Origin: Oscillospiraceae bacterium
GTDB taxonomy: Bacteria > Bacillota > Clostridia > Oscillospirales > Oscillospiraceae
NCBI GenBank assembly: GCA_020025655.1
Contig: JAHHRR010000072.1
Coordinates: forward strand, 1-5,570
Direction of reading: 5' to 3'
DNA length: 5,570 bases
Shown here in pieces: positions 1-4,938 of the stretch; the stretch's first letter is position 1; each line of letters opens with the position of its first letter. A model generated the notes under the pieces. The model did no database searches. It was not told the origin of the DNA and saw only the letters and a program-made list of their open reading frames with translations. The position numbers and the translations under genes are program-made.

Positions 1-192
1 ATTTTTTTCAATTTGCTTCATTTTTTCAGACGATGCATCTGTAATAACATAAAACGCACCCTCTTGATAATAACTGTTTACCGCACGGACATATGGAATC
101 GTACCATTCGCCGTTGCAAGTGCAATGAGTGTATCATGATTAAACCTCTCGTTCATTATTTCTTGTGCTTTTTGAGGAAAGTTCCCGTTCAT
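1..192 (-). CDS. Pyridoxamine 5'-phosphate oxidase-like flavin split-barrel protein (5' part, truncated by window edge)
   Basis: Reading the minus strand from ATG at 192 gives 64 codons, open to the window edge, so the C-terminal part is missing. The protein begins MNGNFPQKAQEIMNERF and continues with HDTLIALATANGTIPYVRAV, then YYQEGAFYVITDASSEKMKQ. The pattern of a short helix, an LATANG strand, a PYVRAV strand and an AFYVITD strand matches the N-terminus of the pyridoxamine 5'-phosphate oxidase/general stress protein 26-like family of small flavin-binding split-barrel proteins. Members usually have about 130-150 residues, and many are reductases or heme/F420/FMN binders of unknown substrate, so the true reaction cannot be named. 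An AGAAGGGAG ribosome site (200-208) lies 7 nt before this ATG and supports the start. An in-frame ATG at 240 behind AGGAG could add 16 residues (MLVKVTQRNCIEGRIK), but these do not resemble the family. Same strand as glnN, but separated by a stem-loop and a dyad, so probably its own transcript. Confidence 0.8.
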   Translation of the reverse strand, partial: MNGNFPQKAQEIMNERFNHDTLIALATANGTIPYVRAVNSYYQEGAFYVITDASSEKMKQIEKN

Positions 193-199
193 TTTTATT

Positions 200-208
200 C
201 TCCCTTCT
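200..208 (-). promoter_or_regulatory. Ribosome binding site deciding the start of the flavin split-barrel gene
   Basis: On the minus strand AGAAGGGAG sits 7 nt before the ATG at 192. It favours this start over the in-frame ATG at 240, which has its own AGGAG about 10 nt upstream. Family resemblance also begins right after the 192 start. Confidence 0.6.
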
Positions 209-244
209 ATACAGTTTCTCTGTGTCACCTTTACGAGCATACTG

Positions 245-275
245 TTTATACTCCTGCGGAGATAAAACAGTGCAA
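245..275 (-). promoter_or_regulatory. Weak candidate promoter for the flavin split-barrel gene
   Basis: On the minus strand TATAAA (245-250) is a good -10 match, but the best -35-like hexamer, TTGCAC (270-275), matches poorly and lies 19 bp away, longer than the usual 17. If used, transcription would begin near 238, giving a leader of about 45 nt to the ATG at 192 and ruling out the ATG at 240. The suboptimal spacing fits a promoter that needs help from an activator, but this is inference. Confidence 0.25.
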
Positions 276-278
276 TCG

Positions 279-296
279 TTAGGAACAAGTTCCTAA
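279..296. promoter_or_regulatory. 18-bp dyad, likely operator for a dimeric regulator
   Basis: TTAGGAAC and GTTCCTAA form two perfect 8-bp arms around an AA spacer. The site lies about 85 bp upstream of the flavin split-barrel start and just upstream of its candidate -35. No T-run follows on either strand, so a protein-binding site is more likely than a terminator. I do not recognise the cognate regulator; small flavoprotein genes of this family are often controlled by MarR- or HxlR-type repressors, but no such gene is in the window. Confidence 0.5.
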
Positions 297-324
297 AACC
301 TTTTTGAAAAATACTTCCTTACGT

Positions 325-347
325 GGTGCAGCCCAAAAAGCTGCACC
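325..347 (-). terminator. Stem-loop downstream of glnN, possible terminator
   Basis: GGTGCAGC (325-332) and GCTGCACC (340-347) form a perfect 8-bp GC-rich stem around a 7-nt loop. It lies about 40 nt beyond the glnN stop and is the only strong hairpin between glnN and the next gene. On the minus strand, however, the stem is followed by ACGTAAGG and a T-run comes only about 12 nt later. The better T-tail (GTTTTAAATTT) is on the plus side. It may therefore terminate weakly, act as a 3' stabiliser, or block plus-strand transcripts. Orientation is uncertain. Confidence 0.45.
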
Positions 348-386
348 GTTTTAAATTTAGATATAATTTAGTTTAAATACATCTTA

Positions 387-2480
387 TCAGTTTACGCTGA
401 ACAGTAAGTCACCGTAGCTCGGGTAAGGCCAGTAATCTGCACCGGTATTTATTTCAAGCTCATCAACGAAAGATCTGAGCTTTGCCATGGCGGGGAGAAT
501 TTTATCACGATAATATTCAGCCTTTTCCTGAGTGTTACTCAGATCATCTGCGACCTTAACAGCATGATCCAGAATTCCGGTCTCGGCAGCAACCTTGGAT
601 ATGAGTGTGCTGAGCTTTGCAACCTGTCCGGTTTCAAAGTCGGTATCTATATCCAGATTAAGTGAACGCTTTGCCAGTGCTGCATCTGCCAGTACCTTGC
701 TGTATTTGCTGACTGCGGGGAGAATATCCTTGCCACTCATATTAAGCATGGTGAGGGCTTCAATTCTCAGCATCTTGCAGTAATTGTCAAGCTTAATCTC
801 GTATCTGGCTCTGATTTCGGTTTCAGTATAGACTTTATGCCTTTCAAAAAGCTCAATGTTCTTTTTGTCAAGATAATGAGGAACACAGTCGGCAGTAGTG
901 GGATAATTGCTTAAACCACGCTCAGCGGCTTCTTTTACCCATGCGTCATCATAACCATTGCCGTTAAAGAGGATGCGCTTATGTTTTTTGATTACAGATT
1001 TAATAAGATCGTGAAGTGCTTCTTCAAAGTTATCGGCAGCTTCAAGATAATCGGCATACTGACGCAGAGACTCAGCAACAGCAGTATTAAGCACAACATT
1101 TGCACCGGAAATAGAAGCAGATGAGCCGAGCATTCTGAATTCAAACTTATTACCGGTAAAAGCAAGGGGTGAAGTGCGGTTGCGGTCGGTGCTGTCCTTG
1201 GGGAACTTAGGCAGAACGTGAACGCCTACCTTTATAAGCTCTTTTTCCTTGCTGCCATAGGGCTCTTCGGTTTCAATAGCCTTGAGTATAGCTTCAAGCT
1301 CGTCGCCTATAAATATGGAAATAATAGCGGGAGGAGCTTCGTTTCCGCCAAGACGGCAGTCATTGCTTGCGGAAGCTACACAGATGCGCAGCATATCCTG
1401 ATAATCGTCTGCTGCCTGAATAACTGCGCAGAGGAAAAGCAGGAACTGAGCATTCTCGGAGGGAGTTTCACCGGGCTCAAGAAGGTTTACGCCGGTATTT
1501 GTAGTTATGGACCAGTTGTTGTGCTTACCGCTGCCGTTAAAGCCTGCAAAGGGCTTCTCGTGCAGCAGGCAGACCATGTCATGCTTTCTTGCAATTTTCT
1601 GCATAAGCTCCATGGTAAGCTGGTTGTGATCGGCAGCAATGTTGGTGGTTGTAAAGAACGGAGCAAGCTCATGCTGAGCGGGAGCTGCTTCGTTATGTTC
1701 GGTTTTTGCAAGAACGCCAAGCTTCCAAAGCTCCTGATCCAGTTCCTTCATAAAAGCCTGAACCCGGGGCTTAATTGTTCCAAAGTAGTGGTCGTCAAGC
1801 TCCTGACCCTTGGGAGGGCAAGCACCGAAAAGTGTACGTCCTGTATACATCAGGTCCTTACGCTTTTCATACAGATTCTTATCTATAAGAAAATATTCCT
1901 GCTCAGCACCGACGGTGGTTTTTATGGAGCTAACATCGGTATTGCCGAAGAGCTTTATAAGTCTGGTGCCCTCTCGGTTTATAGCCTGCATGGAGCGCAG
2001 AAGCGGAGTTTTCTTGTCGAGAGCTTCGCCGCCGTAAGAGCAGAAAGCCGTGGGAATGCAAAGTACGTTATCCTTGATGAAAGCGTAGGAAGTGGGGTCC
2101 CAGGCTGTGTAGCCTCTTGCCTCAAAACTTGCACGCAGACCGCCGGAGGGAAAACTTGAAGCATCAGGCTCACCCTGAATAAGCTCCTTACCGGAAAATT
2201 CCATGATAACCCGTCCACCCTCAACAGGTGAAATGAAGCTGTCATGCTTTTCAGCGGTAATACCGGTCATAGGCTGGAACCAATGGCTGAAATGGGTTGC
2301 ACCCTTTTCAATAGCCCAGTCCTTCATGGCGTTAGCCACAACACTTGCAGCGGAGCTGTCCAGACGTTTGCCGTCTTTTATGGAGCGCTGTACCTGCTGA
2401 AATACATCTTTAGGCAGTCTGGCTCTCATAACGGAGTCACTAAAAACCATTGAGCCGAAAACTTCAGTTGCTGTGTTCAT
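387..2480 (-). CDS. glnN: Glutamine synthetase type III (GlnN)
   Basis: This enzyme makes glutamine from glutamate, ammonia and ATP in the cytoplasm, the main ammonia-assimilation step. The 697 residues fit the type III class (about 700, against about 450 for type I). The N-terminus has the class block EVFGSMVFSDSVMRARLPKD (7-25) and HWFQPMTGITAEKHDSF (66-82). Catalytic-core motifs follow in order: GAEQEYFLID (191-200, metal-binding glutamates), HNEAAPAQHELAP (262-274), GFNGSGKHNNWS (313-324, ATP/metal region), GGNEAPPAI (378-386), DRNRTSPLAFTGNKFEFRML (432-451). A helical C-terminal region ends in WPYPSYGDLLF (684-694). All expected motifs are present and there is no frameshift. I chose the ATG at 2480: GAGGA precedes it by 5 nt and family similarity starts there. 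An ATG at 2498 would add MKARKN but has no ribosome site. It has its own promoter and a short leader, and appears monocistronic. Confidence 0.97.
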   Translation of the reverse strand: MNTATEVFGSMVFSDSVMRARLPKDVFQQVQRSIKDGKRLDSSAASVVANAMKDWAIEKGATHFSHWFQPMTGITAEKHDSFISPVEGGRVIMEFSGKELIQGEPDASSFPSGGLRASFEARGYTAWDPTSYAFIKDNVLCIPTAFCSYGGEALDKKTPLLRSMQAINREGTRLIKLFGNTDVSSIKTTVGAEQEYFLIDKNLYEKRKDLMYTGRTLFGACPPKGQELDDHYFGTIKPRVQAFMKELDQELWKLGVLAKTEHNEAAPAQHELAPFFTTTNIAADHNQLTMELMQKIARKHDMVCLLHEKPFAGFNGSGKHNNWSITTNTGVNLLEPGETPSENAQFLLFLCAVIQAADDYQDMLRICVASASNDCRLGGNEAPPAIISIFIGDELEAILKAIETEEPYGSKEKELIKVGVHVLPKFPKDSTDRNRTSPLAFTGNKFEFRMLGSSASISGANVVLNTAVAESLRQYADYLEAADNFEEALHDLIKSVIKKHKRILFNGNGYDDAWVKEAAERGLSNYPTTADCVPHYLDKKNIELFERHKVYTETEIRARYEIKLDNYCKMLRIEALTMLNMSGKDILPAVSKYSKVLADAALAKRSLNLDIDTDFETGQVAKLSTLISKVAAETGILDHAVKVADDLSNTQEKAEYYRDKILPAMAKLRSFVDELEINTGADYWPYPSYGDLLFSVN

Positions 2481-2485
2481 ATTTT

Positions 2486-2490
2486 TCCTC
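2486..2490 (-). promoter_or_regulatory. Ribosome binding site deciding the glnN start
   Basis: GAGGA on the minus strand lies 5 nt before the ATG at 2480. The in-frame ATG at 2498 is preceded only by AT-rich DNA (AAGCTTATAAA), so the longer reading is unlikely. Confidence 0.7.
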
Positions 2491-2522
2491 GCTTTCATTT
2501 TATAAGCTTAGGTATCTCAAAT

Positions 2523-2551
2523 ATTTTATTACCCTCTAAATACTTTGTCAA
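2523..2551 (-). promoter_or_regulatory. Sigma-A promoter of glnN
   Basis: On the minus strand a perfect -35 TTGACA (2546-2551) and a -10 TAAAAT (2523-2528, 5 of 6) are separated by exactly 17 bp. Transcription should begin near 2516, leaving a leader of about 36 nt before the ATG at 2480, too short for a riboswitch or a leader antiterminator. TGACA occurs three times on the minus strand, at the -35 (2546-2550) and just upstream (2558-2562, 2563-2567); a regulator could use these direct repeats. No palindromic GlnR/TnrA-type box is evident. Confidence 0.8.
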
Positions 2552-2659
2552 TTATTTTGTCATGTCAGGGAAATTTTCAGCAAATAAAATAGAAAAGAAT
2601 ACCAAAAAGCCAAATGCCTAGAAAAGATGTACAAAGACAGCTGCTAAAAATCTGATAAT

Positions 2660-2704
2660 ATATACAAATAAACACGGGTCAGCTTAAATTTTGCTGACCC
2701 GTGT
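2660..2704 (-). terminator. Intrinsic terminator of the glycerate operon
   Basis: ACACGGGTCAGC (2672-2683) and GCTGACCCGTGT (2693-2704) form a perfect 12-bp stem with a 9-nt AT-rich loop. On the minus strand it starts 6 nt after the kinase stop codon, and TTTATTTGTAT follows the stem. Hairpin, position and T-rich tail all fit Rho-independent termination, separating this operon from glnN. Confidence 0.9.
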
Positions 2705-2710
2705 AAAATA

Positions 2711-3835
2711 TTATAGAAGATTTATCGCATTCATTACATCACACAATGTGGATTTGTAGTCTAATGCGGCACGATCTCTAAGTTCATTAAGCGGCAGACC
2801 GCATCTGTTGGTGCTGAACATGGCTTTTATTCCGTATTCGTAAGCAAGCGCAGCACTGTCGTCAATACATCCGGCAATTACAATAAGAGGTACATTCTGC
2901 TTTTGCGTTCTGCGGGATATGCCGGAAATTACCTTTCCATGTATACTCTGTGAGTCAATTTTGCCTTCGCCGGTAATTACAAGGCTTGCATCCTTAAGGG
3001 CTTCGTCAAAGCCGGTGAGATTTAATACAGCATCTATTCCCGAGGAAATCTTTCCGCCTAAAAAAGCTGTGCAGCCTGCACCCATACCTCCGGCAGCACC
3101 GGCACCGGGAATATCAGAAACCGATATAGCGAGATCCCGCTCTATTATGCGTGACAGATGAATAAGACCGTTATCCAGCGCCTCCACCATTTGCTCATCT
3201 GCACCTTTTTGAGGGGCGAATATATGTGCGGCTCCATTAGGACCGTAAAGAGGATTCGTAACATCGGACATAACGGTGATTTTTATATCGGACAGCAGCT
3301 TTTCTGTATCAGTACAGTCGATATGCGCAATATTGCAGAGAGTAGAGCCTGTGGGAATGAATTTTTCACCGCTTTCATTATAAAAGGCAGTGCCCAAAGC
3401 GGCTGCACATCCGCAGCCTCCGTCATTACCGGCACTTCCGCCCAGACCGAGCAGAATGTCCTTGCAGCCGGATTTGACGGCATGATCAATCATTTCACCC
3501 ACACCGAAGGTTCCGGCAAGAGCGGGGTTCCTGTTTTCACCTACCAGCGGAAGGCCTGCAGCTGAGGCCATTTCAATTACAGCTTTATCCTGAAAACGGG
3601 CGTAGTATGTGTTAATAGGTTCACCGTATGGACCAGATACTTCCAAATGCACCGGCTCTGCGTTTAAAGCAGAAATGAAGCAGTCAACAGTACCTTCCCC
3701 GCCGTCTGCAACGGGAATACATCTTAGCTCCCAGTCAGGAAAATGCTCGGAGAAGCACTCCTTTGCAATGTTACATATATCTTTGCTTGAGAGAGTTCCT
3801 TTAAATGAATCTGATACGACCAGACATTTTTTCAT
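2711..3835 (-). CDS. Glycerate 2-kinase (GlxK/GarK family)
   Basis: It phosphorylates D-glycerate with ATP, most likely to 2-phosphoglycerate, which enters lower glycolysis. The 374 residues match the family length of about 375-380. Signatures in order: CLVVSDSFKGTLSS (4-17), PVADGGEGTVDCF (41-53), IEMASAAGLPLV (87-98), LLGLGGSAGNDGGCG (128-142), MSDVTNPLYGPNGAA (189-203), GAGAAGGMGAG (244-254) and VITGEGKIDSQS (286-297). These are typical of the type I glycerate kinase family, not the MOFRL or plant types. I chose ATG at 3835 because MKKCLVVSDSFKGT lines up with family N-termini. TTG at 3853 would add ISYKA and overlap the upstream stop by 4 nt. The ATG lies 14 nt after the dehydrogenase stop and its only SD-like AAGG is 2 nt away, so translational coupling is likely. 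It is the last gene of the operon and is followed by a strong terminator. Confidence 0.95.
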   Translation of the reverse strand: MKKCLVVSDSFKGTLSSKDICNIAKECFSEHFPDWELRCIPVADGGEGTVDCFISALNAEPVHLEVSGPYGEPINTYYARFQDKAVIEMASAAGLPLVGENRNPALAGTFGVGEMIDHAVKSGCKDILLGLGGSAGNDGGCGCAAALGTAFYNESGEKFIPTGSTLCNIAHIDCTDTEKLLSDIKITVMSDVTNPLYGPNGAAHIFAPQKGADEQMVEALDNGLIHLSRIIERDLAISVSDIPGAGAAGGMGAGCTAFLGGKISSGIDAVLNLTGFDEALKDASLVITGEGKIDSQSIHGKVISGISRRTQKQNVPLIVIAGCIDDSAALAYEYGIKAMFSTNRCGLPLNELRDRAALDYKSTLCDVMNAINLL

Positions 3836-3849
3836 AGCCTTATATGAAA

Positions 3850-4815
3850 TCAAGCCTTGTTGATTACATTCTGAGGCGTACCTTCAATGAATGAGCGCAG
3901 GTTTTCAGCGGTAGTATCCATAATGCGCTGGCGGCTTTCTTTGGGTGCCCAGCTGATGTGCGGGGTAATGAGGCAGTTCTTAGCGCCAAGCAAAGGATTA
4001 TCGCTCTTGATAGGCTCAGTAGAAACAACGTCCAGTCCGGCGGCATAAACCTTGCCACTGTTAAGAGCGTCGGCGAGATCCTGTTCTACCACCAGCTGAC
4101 CACGGCTGTTATTGATTATAATAACCCCGTCTTTCATTTTTGCGATGTTTTCTTTGTTTATGATGCCTTCGGTTTCAGGGAACAGAGGGCAGTGCAGGGC
4201 GATAACATCAGACTTGGCAAAAAGTGTGTCGAGGTCAACATACTCAGCAAGAGCTTTTGCTTCCTCACGCTGGGTTCTGCTCTGCGCAATTACCCGCATT
4301 CCCAAGGCTTTGGCTATTCTGGCAGTTGCCTGACCGATACGGCCGAAACCTATAATTCCAAGCGTTTTGCCGGCAAGTTCGATAAGAGGATAATCCCAGA
4401 AGCACCAGTCAGGATTTGCTGCCCACTTACCTTCATGTACAGCCTGAGAATGATGGGCTACATGATGGCAGACTTCCAGAAGAAGTGCGATAGCAAACTG
4501 AGCTACTGCATCAGTGCCGTATGCAGGAACATTTGATACAGGGATACCCAGCTCACGAGCTTTATCAATATCGACTACGTTATATCCGGTAGCCAGAACG
4601 GAAACATATCTGAGATTAGGGCAGCTTTCAAAGACCCTGGCTCTAAGAGGAGTTTTATTTGTAAGAACAATATCAGCATCACCTATTCGGCGGATAATTT
4701 CATTATCATCATCGGGGGTACGGTCGTAAATAGTGAGTTCACCGAACTGTTTGAGGCTGTCCCAACTGAGATCACCGGGATTTTCGGTATATGCATCAAG
4801 GATAACCATTTTCAT
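3850..4815 (-). CDS. D-2-hydroxyacid dehydrogenase, glycerate dehydrogenase/hydroxypyruvate reductase type
   Basis: A cytoplasmic NAD(P)-dependent enzyme likely to interconvert hydroxypyruvate and D-glycerate, feeding the adjoining kinase. The 321 residues are the normal length. The substrate-domain block VLATGYNVVDIDKARELGIP (73-92) and VPAYGTDAVAQFAIALLLEV (96-115) precede the Rossmann motif GFGRIG (156-161). The catalytic set is complete: Arg238 in NNSRG, Glu267 in DVVSTEP, His286 in TPHISWA. The His-x-x-Trp pattern (W289) is common in glycerate dehydrogenases and differs from phosphoglycerate dehydrogenases, and there is no ACT domain. The position after the second Rossmann strand reads AQSRT (177-181) with Ser-Arg in place of the acidic residue of NAD enzymes, which suggests NADP(H). 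A strong AAGGAGG (4824-4830) 8 nt upstream fixes the ATG at 4815. First gene of a two-gene operon, divergent from the CdaR-type regulator. Other 2-ketoacid substrates cannot be excluded. Confidence 0.93.
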   Translation of the reverse strand: MKMVILDAYTENPGDLSWDSLKQFGELTIYDRTPDDDNEIIRRIGDADIVLTNKTPLRARVFESCPNLRYVSVLATGYNVVDIDKARELGIPVSNVPAYGTDAVAQFAIALLLEVCHHVAHHSQAVHEGKWAANPDWCFWDYPLIELAGKTLGIIGFGRIGQATARIAKALGMRVIAQSRTQREEAKALAEYVDLDTLFAKSDVIALHCPLFPETEGIINKENIAKMKDGVIIINNSRGQLVVEQDLADALNSGKVYAAGLDVVSTEPIKSDNPLLGAKNCLITPHISWAPKESRQRIMDTTAENLRSFIEGTPQNVINKA

Positions 4816-4823
4816 AATATATT

Positions 4824-4830
4824 CCTCCTT
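4824..4830 (-). promoter_or_regulatory. Strong ribosome binding site of the dehydrogenase gene
   Basis: A full-consensus AAGGAGG lies 8 nt before the ATG at 4815. It supports this start over the ATG two codons later. It contrasts with the poor site of the downstream kinase, which fits translation of the kinase depending on the dehydrogenase. Confidence 0.85.
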
Positions 4831-4860
4831 GCCGAAGCAATTTATTTTATTTCTTGCTTA

Positions 4861-4888
4861 TTGAGTATAAATGAGTTATCTTTGTAAT
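4861..4888 (+). promoter_or_regulatory. Candidate promoter of the CdaR-type regulator gene
   Basis: TTGAGT (4861-4866, 4 of 6) and TGTAAT (4883-4888, 5 of 6) are separated by 16 bp. The predicted start near 4895 gives a leader of about 44 nt before the TTG. Its -35 shares 4864-4866 with the -10 of the opposing promoter, so RNA polymerase could not occupy both at once. Confidence 0.5.
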
Positions 4889-4893
4889 GGGAA
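4864..4893 (-). promoter_or_regulatory. Candidate promoter of the glycerate operon
   Basis: On the minus strand TATACT (4864-4869, 5 of 6) is the best -10, with TTCCCA (4888-4893, 4 of 6) 18 bp upstream. The predicted start near 4857 gives a leader of about 41 nt. The weak -35 and long spacer suggest activator dependence, and the DNA just upstream is A-tract rich. The hexamers overlap those of the divergent promoter. Confidence 0.5.
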
Positions 4894-4896
4894 CAA
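4882..4896. promoter_or_regulatory. Degenerate second operator copy
   Basis: TTGTAATGGGAACAA keeps the outer TTGTAA and ACAA of the perfect dyad at 4912-4926, 10 of 15 positions identical. Centre-to-centre distance is 30 bp, close to three helical turns, so two dimers could bind the same face. It overlaps the regulator's -10 and the -35 of the glycerate operon. Matches this loose can arise by chance in AT-rich DNA. Confidence 0.35.
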
Positions 4897-4911
4897 AAAA
4901 ACTGAAAAAAA

Positions 4912-4926
4912 TTGTAAAATTTACAA
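4912..4926. promoter_or_regulatory. Perfect 15-bp dyad, probable CdaR operator
   Basis: TTGTAAA and TTTACAA are perfect 7-bp arms around a central A. The centre (4919) lies about 62 bp upstream of the predicted glycerate-operon start, a classic activator position, and downstream of the predicted start of the regulator gene, next to its ribosome site. A CdaR dimer here could activate the operon and limit its own synthesis. CdaR activation of glycerate and diacid genes is known in Escherichia coli; binding to this sequence is inference. Confidence 0.55.
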
Positions 4927-4930
4927 GAGG
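4925..4930 (+). promoter_or_regulatory. Ribosome binding site deciding the TTG start of the regulator
   Basis: AAGAGG lies 8 nt before the TTG at 4939. An in-frame TAA at 4915-4917 leaves only eight codons above the TTG, none of them a usable start. GTG at 4931 is in another frame and reaches a stop after three codons. The site touches the right edge of the 15-bp dyad, so bound protein could affect both transcript and ribosome access. Confidence 0.7.
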
Positions 4931-4938
4931 GTGGAAAA

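Noticed and set aside
13..282. An 89-codon open frame on the plus strand at the left end
   Set aside because: It is antisense to the flavin split-barrel gene and its upstream dyad. The Cys-, Arg- and Tyr-rich translation matches no family I know.
1218..2159. A 313-codon open frame on the plus strand opposite glnN
   Set aside because: It lies wholly inside the well-supported glutamine synthetase gene on the other strand, its translation has no recognisable domain, and I see no clear ribosome site. It is a shadow of glnN codon usage.
2481..2516. Possible riboswitch or structured leader before glnN
   Set aside because: The predicted leader is only about 36 nt and shows no stable stem or known riboswitch core.
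2568..2659. Small gene or RNA between the glycerate-operon terminator and the glnN promoter
   Set aside because: The stretch is AT-rich with no ribosome site plus open frame, no strong hairpin and no repeat. I see nothing definable in it.
3158..3565. Plus-strand open frame opposite the glycerate kinase
   Set aside because: It is antisense to conserved kinase motifs such as GLGGSAGNDGG, and its translation is unrecognisable.
3958..4536. Plus-strand open frame of 192 codons opposite the dehydrogenase
   Set aside because: It is antisense to the catalytic and Rossmann motifs of a complete enzyme, with no supporting ribosome site or domain.
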